A DNA stretch of 53,064 bases from AC-52 sp044870295 (GTDB lineage Bacteria > Actinomycetota > UBA4738): the NCBI GenBank assembly GCA_044870295.1, contig JBIOYQ010000021.1:1-53064 (forward strand), given 5' to 3'. A program made the position numbers and the translations under genes. Of the stretch, positions 36,712-45,100 are shown in pieces. The notes under the pieces are model-generated. The model was not told the origin of the DNA. It saw only the letters and a list, made by a program, of their open reading frames with translations, and made no database searches. Position 1 is the stretch's first letter. Each line of letters begins with the position of its first letter.

Positions 36712-37391
36712 CGCGGTCCTCCCTGGAGCGTCGCTTCGTTGGTCAGGTCCAAGGACCCGGTCCACTCGATCGTCGTCTCGCCGTTGAGGTCGAACTCCGT
36801 GGCGATGCTGATCCACGGGTTCGCCCACCCGGTCACGTGCTCGACCCTGGTCAGCCACTGGGCCACCGAGGGGTGATCCTCGGCGAATCCCTGGAACTGG
36901 ATGGTGCCGACCAGCGCCGGCCCCACCGGTGCCACGGGCGCCGCCGGGATTGGGGTGGCCCCCGGGCTGGGGGTGGCGCCGGGCTCCGCGGGAGCAGGAG
37001 CCACCGGAACCGCCTCGATCGGCGTGCTCAGAGTGCCTTGCATCCCGCTCAGCCAGACCTTGTCGGGGATGACCATGGAGACGTCCCGGAGGACGCCCGA
37101 CCACAGGACCTCGCCGTCCATGGCCGAGGCGATGAGGGCCTCGCGGGCGGCCACCTGGGCCTTCAGCTGCGCGAACGGTGACAGCTCGTCGATCTGGGAC
37201 TGGACGTCGGCGTTGGTCGCCTCCTGCGCCTGCAGCTTGTGGCTGGCATCGGAGAGCTTGGCGGCCTCCAGCACGTACACGACGAACAGCAGGGCCACCA
37301 CGGCGCCGACGGCCAGGATCACGGCCGCGGTGAGGCGGCGGGTGAGCTGACGTTCCTTGACGTCGCCTGGGAGAAGGTTTACCTGAGTCAT
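36708..37391 (-). CDS. pilN: Type IV pilus alignment protein PilN
   Basis: 227 aa. Starts MTQVNLLPGDVKERQ: the NLLP motif is the segment by which PilN binds PilM. A transmembrane helix (AAVILAVGAVVALLFVVYVL) and a coiled coil follow, then a periplasm-like domain interrupted by a Pro/Ala/Gly/Ser-rich insert of about 45 residues. It overlaps pilM and pilO by 4 nt each. Confidence 0.9.
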   Translation of the reverse strand: MTQVNLLPGDVKERQLTRRLTAAVILAVGAVVALLFVVYVLEAAKLSDASHKLQAQEATNADVQSQIDELSPFAQLKAQVAAREALIASAMDGEVLWSGVLRDVSMVIPDKVWLSGMQGTLSTPIEAVPVAPAPAEPGATPSPGATPIPAAPVAPVGPALVGTIQFQGFAEDHPSVAQWLTRVEHVTGWANPWISIATEFDLNGETTIEWTGSLDLTNEATLQGGPR

Positions 37392-38449
37392 CCACGCACC
37401 CCCGGGAGGGCCAGTCCAACGGCCACCGCGAGCAGGGGCTCGGTCTCAGCCGCGGCTTCCTCGTTCAGATCGAGCGACGGGGACACCCGATGGAACGGAT
37501 GCCCTTCGGACACGGGCACCGGCAGCCGTTCGGCCAGCAGGCGCTGAAGGCCTGGCAGCTTGGATCCGCCGCCGGTCAACAGGACGCGGCCGATCCGGGC
37601 TCCCGGCATCTGTGACTGGTAGAAGTCGAGGGACGACCGGATGTCGTCGGCGAAGGTGGCGGCGCGGGAGAGACCGGCCTTCTCGGCCTGCTCGACCCGA
37701 TCGCCGTGCCCGCCTTCGTGTGCGCCGCGCTTGAGAGACTCTGCCTCGTCGTCCGGCACGCCCAGCGCGCGGGCCACTGCCGTGGTCACGTCGTGGCCTC
37801 CGGACGGGAGGATCCTCACGAAGCGGGGGACGCCCCACGCGTGCACGCAGATGCTGGTCACATCTGCCCCGATCTCCACGATGGCCTCGTCTCCACCGCC
37901 GCTCTCGTCCAGCCCCATGCCGTCGATGGAGCCGACGGAGCGGACGATGGCGAAGGGAACGAGGTCCAGGCCGACCGGGCGAAGCTTGGCCATCTCGGCC
38001 GCCGCGACGATCTGCTGGATCATGCTCTTCTGGGCGGCGACCAGGAGGATGCGAACCATCCGCCGGTCCTCCCGCTCGAACTCCTCGAGAATGTGGAAGT
38101 CCAGCACGGCCTCTTCGACCGGAATGGGGACGAACTCCTGGACCTGGAACGGGAGAGACTCGCGCAGCTCCTTGTCGGCGAGCCACGGCAGGGAGACCTC
38201 GCGGACGACGACTCGCTGGTTGGCCACGCCGAGGACGACGTCCCGCGTACGGAACTTTCCCCGTCGCCACAGCTCGCGGAGGGCGTCGGCGACGGCCGCG
38301 GGGTCGCGAACCTCGCCGCTGCCGACCGCGCCTTCGGCCATGGGGACCTGCGCCACCCGAACCAGCTGCGGCGGGATGCTGCGCATGGAGAGCTCGGCGG
38401 CGCGAACGCCCGTCGATCCGATATCCACCCCGACCCGTACCTGCGGCAT
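37388..38449 (-). CDS. pilM: Type IV pilus actin-like ATPase PilM
   Basis: 353 aa cytoplasmic actin/FtsA-like protein. Nucleotide-fold motifs: VGVDIGSTGVRAAEL (phosphate 1), AIVEIGADVTSICVHA (phosphate 2) and VLLTGGGSKLPGLQRLLAE (adenosine). It has the PilM stretch VREVSLPWLADKELRESLPF and EFVPIPVEEAVLDFHIL. It couples to PilN at the membrane. It follows the small HTH gene by 3 nt, so both are likely in one transcript. Confidence 0.93.
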   Translation of the reverse strand: MPQVRVGVDIGSTGVRAAELSMRSIPPQLVRVAQVPMAEGAVGSGEVRDPAAVADALRELWRRGKFRTRDVVLGVANQRVVVREVSLPWLADKELRESLPFQVQEFVPIPVEEAVLDFHILEEFEREDRRMVRILLVAAQKSMIQQIVAAAEMAKLRPVGLDLVPFAIVRSVGSIDGMGLDESGGGDEAIVEIGADVTSICVHAWGVPRFVRILPSGGHDVTTAVARALGVPDDEAESLKRGAHEGGHGDRVEQAEKAGLSRAATFADDIRSSLDFYQSQMPGARIGRVLLTGGGSKLPGLQRLLAERLPVPVSEGHPFHRVSPSLDLNEEAAAETEPLLAVAVGLALPGVRG

Positions 38450-38452
38450 GTC

Positions 38453-38638
38453 CTAGTTCCCTTCGGTCCGAACCGCTCGTTCCTGTAGGTACCGATCCAC
38501 GTCCGATTCCCGGATCCGATAGTTCTTGCCGACCCGGACGGCGGCCAGCTGTCCGCTCTTGATCAGCCGGTACACCGTCATGTTCGAGACCCGCATCGTT
38601 CCAGCCACCTCAGCTACCGTGAGCAGCCGGTCGCCCAC
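38453..38638 (-). CDS. Small BldC/excisionase-like winged-helix DNA-binding protein
   Basis: 61 aa. It is almost only a MerR-type HTH_17 domain: LLTVAEVAGTMRVSNMTVYR then LIKSGQLAAVRVGKNYRI and RESDVDRYLQERA. Streptomyces BldC, a 68-aa regulator that binds tandem direct repeats head to tail, has this architecture. The GTG at 38636-38638 was chosen because GGAGG lies 6 nt upstream; a longer frame to 38659 adds only MGRRRPF. It heads pilM-N-O-P, and its leader holds six tandem 9-bp repeats, so it may regulate itself and the pilus genes. No phage genes are nearby, so excisionase function is unlikely. Confidence 0.88.
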   Translation of the reverse strand: MGDRLLTVAEVAGTMRVSNMTVYRLIKSGQLAAVRVGKNYRIRESDVDRYLQERAVRTEGN

Positions 38639-38658
38639 AAACGGCCTCCGCCTGCCCA

Positions 38659-38712
38659 CCTCTCACAACTCCAACTCTTGCAACACATGCCACATCTGCC
38701 ACAGTCGCAACA
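38659..38712 (-). repeat. Six tandem 9-bp direct repeats in the leader of the BldC-like gene
   Basis: Minus strand units in order: TGTTGCGAC, TGTGGCAGA, TGTGGCATG, TGTTGCAAG, AGTTGGAGT, TGTGAGAGG. The first four fit TGTKGCAnn with one mismatch; the last two are weaker. The exact 9-nt register over 54 nt, about 20 nt upstream of a BldC-like gene, suggests an operator for cooperative head-to-tail binding. Confidence 0.7.
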
Positions 38713-38759
38713 CCACCATCGTCCTCCTCATCCCTTAACAGGAACCACAAGGGAATCGG

Positions 38760-38788
38760 AGTTAACACCTGTGATCTGGGCATGTCAA
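38760..38788 (-). promoter_or_regulatory. Promoter of the BldC-like gene and pilM-N-O-P
   Basis: Minus strand TTGACA (38783-38788), 17-nt spacer, TTAACT (38760-38765). Start site would be near 38753, so the 9-bp repeats lie in the first ~100 nt of the transcript. Confidence 0.65.
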
Positions 38789-38923
38789 CGATCTAGTTTT
38801 CGACCACCACCGAGTGAACTTGAACGAATGGCGAGGGAAATCGCCTGCTCATCCCCCAAATGGTTCGAGACGTTCGCCAACTCCTACCGACCATCAGGTA
38901 GCCGACGAGACTGGGGGCGGTTA

Positions 38924-38945
38924 GGTCGACCGGGGAGGGTCGACT
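38924..38945 (-). terminator. Hairpin at the stop codon of the prepilin peptidase gene
   Basis: 8-bp stem GGTCGACC / GGTCGACT with loop GGGGAG, overlapping the TAG stop. No U-tract; a possible factor-assisted terminator at the end of the pilB-to-peptidase operon. Confidence 0.4.
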
Positions 38946-39720
38946 ACCGGAGGAAGCTGGTGTACCAGCGGACCACCGGAGGAGCCAGGAAGGCCGCCCA
39001 GACGGCTCCGCCGGCCAGATACGGGCCGAAGGGGACGGTCTGCTTGCGGGTGGCACGGGTGAATGCCAGCAGGGCCACCGCCCCCAATCCCCCGGCCAGG
39101 ATCGCCACGGCGGCCGCCACGGCCACGTAGGACAGACCGAAGGCTCCGAGGACCAGGCCGATCAACGCCGCGAGCTTCACGTCGCCCATCCCCATGCCGT
39201 GCGGCGCGATCAGCGCCACCAGGAACAGTCCCCCTCCATAGGCGAAGAACCCGATCGCCGCCCGGAGCAGGCTGATGGGTTCCCCGGCCAGGACACCCAC
39301 CGCCAGGATGACCGGGAAGGCCAGCAGGCTCGGATAGAGGATCCGGTTGGGCACGATGCGGTGCTCGAGGTCGATCACGGCGACCGCCACCAGGACGGAG
39401 AAGAACAGGGCCAGCACGGCGGTGGCGAAGAGGCTGTCGAACTTGATCGCGGCCGCGGCGAACAGCGCGGCGGTCACCAGCTCGATCAGGAGGTATCTGG
39501 CCGAGATGCTGGCCCCGCACGCCCTGCAGCGGCCACGGAGGAGGAGATACGAGACGATCGGGACGTTGTCTCTGGCTCGGATGAGAGCACCACAGTTCGG
39601 GCAGGCCGACCGCGGCGCGACGATCGATCGACGCGCGGGGACCCGGTGGACCACCACCGTCAGGAACGACCCGAAGGCCAGGCCGAACGCGACGAAGGCG
39701 AGCACGCGCAGGACGACCAT
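38944..39720 (-). CDS. pilD: Type IV prepilin peptidase / N-methyltransferase
   Basis: 258 aa polytopic membrane aspartyl protease that cleaves prepilin leaders. Zinc-binding Cys quartet in CPNCGALIRARDNVP and GRCRACGASIS (cytoplasmic methyltransferase-domain region). Catalytic Asp residues in VIDLEHRIVPN and in MGMGDVKLAALIG (GxGD motif). About seven to eight hydrophobic spans. It should process the five prepilin-like proteins encoded just upstream. Last gene of this block. Confidence 0.95.
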   Translation of the reverse strand: MVVLRVLAFVAFGLAFGSFLTVVVHRVPARRSIVAPRSACPNCGALIRARDNVPIVSYLLLRGRCRACGASISARYLLIELVTAALFAAAAIKFDSLFATAVLALFFSVLVAVAVIDLEHRIVPNRILYPSLLAFPVILAVGVLAGEPISLLRAAIGFFAYGGGLFLVALIAPHGMGMGDVKLAALIGLVLGAFGLSYVAVAAAVAILAGGLGAVALLAFTRATRKQTVPFGPYLAGGAVWAAFLAPPVVRWYTSFLR

Positions 39721-39763
39721 GGTGGAAGCCTACGCGTGCCCGCCGACGCTGATCCAGATCGGG

Positions 39764-41209
39764 TCAGCTGTTCGCGATCTCACGGAGATAGGACGGCTGT
39801 ATGTTGTACCCGAGGAGGTTGAACCCCGGGACCAGGATCGGGACGTAGTTCAGCGTCATCTGGTTGGTGATGGTCACGGTGCCGCCGATGATCTGGCCGT
39901 TCACTCCGTTGGCGTTGTTGTTGCCGAAGTCGACGTTGCACTGGCTGTACACGAACACCTTCAGCCCGTTGTTGAACCCGGTGTTGTTCGACACCGAGAT
40001 GTCGTAGGGCGAGGGCTTGGTGCAGTTCAGCCCCTGGCGGTAGGGCACGACGAAGTAGACCGTCCACTCCCCTCCCACCGCGTTCCAGTTGGTCTGGTTC
40101 ACGGTCGAGATGGCGTGGGTGGCCGAGGTGCCGCCGTCCACGAAGATGGCCAGGTTGCCCTTGACGTTGATCGTGGAGTTGTTGCCCCACGACAGTCCGC
40201 CGGCGGCGCACGTCGGGGTGACCCGGACCACATTGTTCCCGCTGGGGGCCGAGTCGATGAACGCCTTGGCGGTGGCGCAGGTGGCGAACGTGGAAACCGT
40301 GTAGCCCGCGTCGACCCACGCCTGCTGGTTGAAGGTCAGCTGCGGCAGGGAGGTCTGCGGCGGGGGGCCGGAGGGCGAGTTGGCCGTCTTGGTGCCCTTG
40401 ATGGTCCCGCCGCCGATGGTCGTGCCCGCCTTGGCGTTCCCGTCGATGGTCGAGTTGCTGCTCAGGCTGATGTAGGAGGTCGACGAGGTGGTGTTGCCGA
40501 AGACCTCGATCCCGTTGGAGAGCACAGCGTAGTTGTTCGCCCAGACGTCCTGCTTGACGATGCCCTGGGAGATGCTGGCGAACCCCTGCGCGTACGCGCT
40601 GCCGGCGATGACCGTGTTGTTGTTCAGCGCCAGGTTGCCGTTCGTGTAGACATCGGCGTCGTTCGCCTGGTAGCCGTTGGCCGTCAGCTTGTTCAGCAGG
40701 TTGAGCTGAGTGTCGGAGAAGATGGCCTTGTTGAACCCGCCGTAGATCGGGGTCAGCTTGACCTCGCTCTGCATGGTTCGGCTGACGGACACGGGGTTCG
40801 ACGAGGCCACCGCGGTCCCCTTCGACACCACCAGGGCGCCCAGCGGCTGGGTGGCAAGCGGCTGCCCGGGCCCGGGGCACGTGATCTCCGTACCGGGCAG
40901 AGGTGGCCAGGTGGAGTACAGCGTGATGGAGACGTCGAAGGCGGCACCCGGGACGTTGGGCAACGTTCCATCCCACATGGCCGCGTCGCACATGTCGCCC
41001 GTATTGACCTTGGTGATGCCGGAGAACCAGGCGTCGATGCCGGCCTCGGCCGCATCGACCGACTGGATCCGCTTGCGGTCGAACGCGCTGATCTGCGAAT
41101 TGTGCAGCGACAGCGCGATCACGGCCACGCTGATGGTCAGGACCACCATGGAGACGAGCAGGGCGGTGATCATGGCGACCCCGCGCTCCTCGCTGAATCG
41201 TTGAATCAT
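39764..41209 (-). CDS. PilX-like minor pilin / pilus assembly protein with beta-helix-like body
   Basis: 481 aa. The N-terminus MIQRFSEERGVAMITALLVSMVVLTISVA-type segment (quoted as ERGVAMITALLVSMVVL) resembles PilX, with a class III-like hydrophobic helix but no Glu at position 5. The following region, about residues 150-270, is rich in Asn, Gly, Ser and Thr in short strand-like repeats (GNLALNNNTVIAGSAYAQG, NGIEVFGNTTSSTS), suggesting a solenoid. Cys residues are scattered. Likely a tip or assembly component. The ATG follows pilW by 14 nt. Confidence 0.75.
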   Translation of the reverse strand: MIQRFSEERGVAMITALLVSMVVLTISVAVIALSLHNSQISAFDRKRIQSVDAAEAGIDAWFSGITKVNTGDMCDAAMWDGTLPNVPGAAFDVSITLYSTWPPLPGTEITCPGPGQPLATQPLGALVVSKGTAVASSNPVSVSRTMQSEVKLTPIYGGFNKAIFSDTQLNLLNKLTANGYQANDADVYTNGNLALNNNTVIAGSAYAQGFASISQGIVKQDVWANNYAVLSNGIEVFGNTTSSTSYISLSSNSTIDGNAKAGTTIGGGTIKGTKTANSPSGPPPQTSLPQLTFNQQAWVDAGYTVSTFATCATAKAFIDSAPSGNNVVRVTPTCAAGGLSWGNNSTINVKGNLAIFVDGGTSATHAISTVNQTNWNAVGGEWTVYFVVPYRQGLNCTKPSPYDISVSNNTGFNNGLKVFVYSQCNVDFGNNNANGVNGQIIGGTVTITNQMTLNYVPILVPGFNLLGYNIQPSYLREIANS

Positions 41210-41223
41210 CGCCTTGCCTCCGA

Positions 41224-41898
41224 TCAGTAGGGGGGGATCGACGCGCAGACGTCGCTCGGATAGCCGTATTCGGTGTTCCGACCGGACACGGAGGCCTTGA
41301 TGTTCACGGTCTGGCCGGAGACGCTGTTCTGGTTGACCAGGATGTTCACGACGATCGTCCGGCCACCCTTGTTGGGATCGGGGTCGATGGCGAACGCCGG
41401 CGTGGTCGGCGGGATGGGCGGATTGGGCTGGTTCACGATGTGGTCGGCGATCAGCCGCCAGGGCGACACGTTCCCGTCCACCGACCAGGTGGTCGACCAG
41501 TCGCGCCGTTGGAGCTCTCCCCCCACGATGCGCCACTGGACGCACTTGTTCCCGGGGTTCCGAGTCACCGCGTTGGTTTGGGTGTAGATGAGGAGCGCCA
41601 TGCCCGGATAGATGCTGTTCCCGGCATCGTCCGACCAGGCCTTCCCGGAGAGGCCGGGGTCGTACAGCACGTTGCCGGACCGGATCTCCTTGTCGAGCTC
41701 CTCCACCGCCAGGCGGGCCTGGTCGTTGCTGCCGCTGCGATCGGTCTGGCGATTCAGCGCCCGCTGCATGCCGGTCAGCACGGTCCCGCAGACCACCAGG
41801 ATCACACTCAGGATGGCCAGACCCACCACGAGCTCGATGAGGGTCATGCCTCGTTCGGAGCGTATCCTCCGGCGAACGGCGCCAAGCGCGTGCAGCAC
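41224..41898 (-). CDS. PilW/PulJ-like minor prepilin
   Basis: 224 aa. A basic leader of about 17 residues ends SERG, followed by MTLIELVVGLAILSVILVV, the class III signal with Glu at +5, so prepilin peptidase should cut after Gly. The mature globular part has LAVEELDKEIRSGNVLY, typical of PilW/PulJ. GTG at 41896-41898 lies 1 nt after the pilV-like stop and gives a normal leader length; a start at 41940 would overlap that gene. Confidence 0.8.
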   Translation of the reverse strand: MLHALGAVRRRIRSERGMTLIELVVGLAILSVILVVCGTVLTGMQRALNRQTDRSGSNDQARLAVEELDKEIRSGNVLYDPGLSGKAWSDDAGNSIYPGMALLIYTQTNAVTRNPGNKCVQWRIVGGELQRRDWSTTWSVDGNVSPWRLIADHIVNQPNPPIPPTTPAFAIDPDPNKGGRTIVVNILVNQNSVSGQTVNIKASVSGRNTEYGYPSDVCASIPPY

Positions 41899-41899
41899 C

Positions 41900-43699
41900 C
41901 TAGGCCCCACTCGGAGCGGGCTGGTAGGTGTTCTGGGCAAGGAGCGTCCCGAGGTCCACGTGCATCGTCAGCGACGCCTGGACCTCGCCGTCGTAGATCA
42001 CGCGATAGAAGATGTTCGCCACGAACGGCGAGTTCGACTGGGCGGTCGCCGCGGTCCGGCTGTTGGGGCACGGCACCGGCGTGCAGGTGAGCACCGTGGC
42101 GGACGTCGACGTTCCCCCGGTGGCCGGGCAACCCAGGACCCAGGCGTTGCAGTCGCTGCTCGGCGAGCCCTGGATGTCGATCTGCAGCACCTTGCCGCCG
42201 ACCGTGTCCGTGATGTGGACCGACGTCACGGGAATGGCCACCGAGGCGCCCGGGGCGACCGCGAGGGCCGTGTATCCAACGCCGTTCCAGTAGCTGATCG
42301 TCCCGCTCGCGGTCACGGACGGGGCGGCCGAGCTGGTGCCGGCCTCGGCCACGACGGTATCGGTGAAGTTTGAGATCGTCACGAGGTATCCGGTCCATCC
42401 GGCCGGGACCTTCGCCGGGTTGAGCCCGGAGGGCAGCCCCCCCACTTGGACTTGGCCGAGCGCCCTGGTCGCGTCGGTGTGGACGAGACCGTCCGCGTTC
42501 GCCTGAATGTCGCGATTGGTGAACGCCTTCGCACCGGAGGGCCAGGCAGCCACCGACGCCAGCGTCGTGCTTCCGAGATCCAGCTTCTTCTTCATCTCGA
42601 GGGTCGCCGACGCCGCGGCCGACTGCTGCTCGGTCGAGTTGCCGCACGCTTGCTGATCGGTCTGGCTGACCCCGGTCAGCGGGCACGGCTTGACGAGGCT
42701 GGCGTCCGTCGTGCTCACGCTGGTGCCGGGATCACCTGAGCTCGGCGTCAGGGTCAAGGTGTTGTTCCCCGCACCGCCCGGGCCGGTGGCGATGGAGCTC
42801 GCGGATCCGGTGACCGAGCTGGTGTTGTAGTCGTTCCCAGGCTGGGCGGGATCGTTGTCGGAGGAGCTGGTCCCCCGCTGCGATCCGGACGTGGTGGCCG
42901 GGTTGCCGGTGAGCGTCAGAGAGGCTCCCGACGCCTCCGTGATGCCCTGGACCGCGCTGATCTGCTCGACCTGCATGGTCGAGCTCCAGTCCGGCAGCAG
43001 GAGGTTCGCCTCGGACAGCGACACGCCGTCGATGGTGCCCGTGATGTCGAAGTGCCCGGCGTCGCCGGTCCCTGTCGCGTAGAAGAAGGGCTGGCACGGA
43101 GCAGCGAAGGGGTGCGTGCCGGTTCCCAGGCACCCACTCCCGGAGTACGCGACGGTCTGTGTCGCAACCTGTGACAGGATGCCCCCCTTCGCCGCGTTCG
43201 GCCAGCTCACCACCACGGTGATCCGGAACGTGTTGTTGGTCGAGATGTTGTTGTAGTAGGTGACATAGGCCCGGGCAGTAAAGAGCGTCGGACCGACGGT
43301 GATCGTCTGCGTGTGCGGCACCAGCGGCACGACGTTGGGGTTGTTCCCTCGAGGGATCTGTTCTCCGCCGTAGCAGTACACCGGGGGCGTTCCGCAGCCA
43401 CTCGTCGTGATGCTCGGGTCGCTCAACGTGGAGAGGTCGCCGTTCGACAGACCCTTCTTGATCACGTCGAACGGCAGGGCCCGCATCTGCTCCATCGTCT
43501 GGTTCGCCAGCCCGGTCGCGGACTGCCGCTGCCTGGCCAGCGCGATGTTCTGGAAGCCGATCGTGGCCGTGTAGGCCAGGGCGAGCAGGACCGTGAGGAT
43601 CACGCCGACGGCGATCATCAGCTCGATCAGCGTGAAGCCGCTCTCCGGCCGGAGGCGGCGGCGGAGGCGGCGCACCAGAGCAGTCAGCAAGCTAGGCAT
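41900..43699 (-). CDS. PilV-like minor prepilin with unusually large body
   Basis: 599 aa. Leader MPSLLTALVRRLRRRLRPESG, cleavage after Gly, then FTLIELMIAVGVILTVLLAL with Glu+5. Ordinary PilV/GspI-type minor pilins are about 120-200 aa, so more than 400 residues are extra: Thr/Ser/Gly-rich, with several Cys pairs and Asn-rich strands. It could be an adhesin-like tip protein. The ATG at 43697-43699 has AAGGA 4 nt upstream; an upstream start at 43747 is unlikely. Confidence 0.8.
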   Translation of the reverse strand: MPSLLTALVRRLRRRLRPESGFTLIELMIAVGVILTVLLALAYTATIGFQNIALARQRQSATGLANQTMEQMRALPFDVIKKGLSNGDLSTLSDPSITTSGCGTPPVYCYGGEQIPRGNNPNVVPLVPHTQTITVGPTLFTARAYVTYYNNISTNNTFRITVVVSWPNAAKGGILSQVATQTVAYSGSGCLGTGTHPFAAPCQPFFYATGTGDAGHFDITGTIDGVSLSEANLLLPDWSSTMQVEQISAVQGITEASGASLTLTGNPATTSGSQRGTSSSDNDPAQPGNDYNTSSVTGSASSIATGPGGAGNNTLTLTPSSGDPGTSVSTTDASLVKPCPLTGVSQTDQQACGNSTEQQSAAASATLEMKKKLDLGSTTLASVAAWPSGAKAFTNRDIQANADGLVHTDATRALGQVQVGGLPSGLNPAKVPAGWTGYLVTISNFTDTVVAEAGTSSAAPSVTASGTISYWNGVGYTALAVAPGASVAIPVTSVHITDTVGGKVLQIDIQGSPSSDCNAWVLGCPATGGTSTSATVLTCTPVPCPNSRTAATAQSNSPFVANIFYRVIYDGEVQASLTMHVDLGTLLAQNTYQPAPSGA

Positions 43700-43762
43700 C
43701 CCGTCCTTCTTTCTCGGTGGCCGGGGGAGCAGTCTTGACCGTCGCACGAGGCCAATCCGCCC

Positions 43763-44263
43763 TCACCAGCCCCCAGTGCATTCGGCCTCGGTATCGACGT
43801 CGGTGAAGACCTGGCTCATGCCCCTGTCGGTGACCGGGCTCCCCGGCACCTGAGACAGGCAGAAGTAGGTACCGGTGTCGGAGAGGGACACCAACAGGAG
43901 GAAGCCGCCGTTGGCGTCCTCGATGTCCACTTCGCCACGGGCGGGAGGACCGGGCGCGACCCATTTGATCGAGGACTCGGCTTGGACCGCCGTCGGGACG
44001 TCGAACCCGGTGTAGACCCCGGTCTCGGCCCAGAAGGTCATGGCGGCGGCCAGCGCCGTTCGAAGGTTCGACTGCGTGGCCTTGTCCTCGGCGCGCTGCC
44101 TGGCCCCGACGAACGTCGGAAGCGCGATCGCGATCAGGAGGCCGATGATCAGCACCACGATCATCAGCTCGATGAGGCTGAATCCCGACTCCGAGGAGGC
44201 CGTGTCGCGTGCCCCTCGCGTCCTGGATCCCCTCGACTCCCCCCGTCGCTTCCAAGAGCTCAT
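43763..44263 (-). CDS. Type IV pilin
   Basis: 166 aa. A basic leader of 27 residues ending SESG is followed by FSLIELMIVVLIIGLLIAIALP, with Phe+1 and Glu+5. The mature domain includes ATQSNLRTALAAAMTFWAETG and a C-terminal Cys pair (YFCLSQ and EAECTGGW) that may form the D-loop disulphide. Closely related to the pilin encoded just upstream. Confidence 0.88.
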   Translation of the reverse strand: MSSWKRRGESRGSRTRGARDTASSESGFSLIELMIVVLIIGLLIAIALPTFVGARQRAEDKATQSNLRTALAAAMTFWAETGVYTGFDVPTAVQAESSIKWVAPGPPARGEVDIEDANGGFLLLVSLSDTGTYFCLSQVPGSPVTDRGMSQVFTDVDTEAECTGGW

Positions 44264-44308
44264 CCTTTTCCTGTCCTTCGTTCCTCGTTCCGTGTCCCGG
44301 TGCGAACA

Positions 44309-44336
44309 GGGGGCGGGTCCCTTGCGGGCCGCCCCC
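44309..44336 (-). terminator. Intergenic hairpin between the two pilin genes
   Basis: 8-bp GC stem (CCGCCCCC / GGGGGCGG) with a 12-nt loop, about 30 nt after the first pilin gene. It could protect or partly terminate the first pilin mRNA and so raise its level over downstream genes. Confidence 0.45.
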
Positions 44337-44365
44337 CACTCGCCTTGAAACGTGAGTCGCTTGCC

Positions 44366-44863
44366 TTACCAGCTACCGTCGCTCGCAGCGAGTGCCAGGT
44401 TCGGCACGCACGGGTTCGCAACGGCGGATGCCCGGAACGTTCCCAGGGCACCCGGTCCAGCGGACCGGTCGGTCAGGTAGTAGCACGTGCCCGAGGCCGA
44501 GAGCCTCGCGCCCGCCCACACCTGGTCGGCGGCCGCACCGTTGTCACCTTCGGCGAATCCGACCTGGTTGATGACGGCGACGCCACCAGCCACGAAGGTC
44601 AGCGACGGCTCGATGGCCGTCAGCTCCGCGACCGTGTCAGCGCCTGTGTAGTCGTCGAAGTCCGTGTAGGCGGTCTTCGCCGCTGCGATGGCGTTCCGGA
44701 GGTCCGAGGTCGCGGCCTTGTTCTGGGCCCGCGTCCGCGCACCGAGGAACGTCGGCAATGCGATGGCGATCAGGATGCCGATGATCAGAACCACCACCAT
44801 CAACTCGATGAGGGTGAAACCCTCGTCCTCGTGACGCAGCTTCCGCGCGATCTTTTCGATCAT
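44366..44863 (-). CDS. pilA: Type IV pilin, probable major subunit
   Basis: 165 aa. Leader MIEKIARKLRHEDEG (15 residues) and mature start FTLIELMVVVLIIGILIAIALP. Mature head domain: NKAATSDLRNAIAAAKTAY and a Cys pair (CYYLTD ... NPCVPN). The ATG at 44861-44863 follows a strong AGGAGGTGA, and a hairpin follows the gene, which suit a highly expressed major pilin; this ranking over the second pilin is inference. Confidence 0.88.
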   Translation of the reverse strand: MIEKIARKLRHEDEGFTLIELMVVVLIIGILIAIALPTFLGARTRAQNKAATSDLRNAIAAAKTAYTDFDDYTGADTVAELTAIEPSLTFVAGGVAVINQVGFAEGDNGAAADQVWAGARLSASGTCYYLTDRSAGPGALGTFRASAVANPCVPNLALAASDGSW

Positions 44864-45100
44864 GTGATGAATCACCTCCTCTGACATGACCATGACGAAC
44901 GACGTCTCCGCCGTTCTCTTCGGCATGTTTCGGCACCGGACCGAGCCCGATTGAGGGGTCGAATGGTCGGATTTCCTCTCCGCCGAAGGGAGTACGTGCT
45001 GGTAGGTACGGCCAAGCCGGGCGGCGCCGAGAGCCTCCCCCCAGGCCCGGTTTCAGGGCACGCCAATGGCGACGGACTGCGGGAGCGGGTCCGGGCAGGG

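Larger units (their letters stand above)
38639..38943. other. Regulatory intergenic region between the two pilus gene blocks
   Basis: The only gene-free stretch above 300 nt. From right to left it holds the hairpin at the prepilin peptidase stop (38924-38945), about 130 nt with only weak short inverted repeats (for example GGCGA/TCGCC near 38830), a sigma70-type promoter (38760-38788), a TCCCTT/AAGGGA hairpin in the leader, and a 54-nt tandem repeat array (38659-38712) before the HTH gene. No coding capacity or RNA gene recognised. Confidence 0.7.

Noticed and set aside
38453..38638. Excisionase of a mobile element
   Set aside because: HTH_17 proteins are often labelled excisionase, but there is no integrase, attachment site or phage gene; the gene is fixed at the head of pilM-N-O-P.
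44864..45100. c-di-GMP (GEMM) riboswitch before the major pilin
   Set aside because: The gap holds GC-rich inverted repeats but not the conserved GEMM core or tetraloop-receptor pattern; no clear promoter either.
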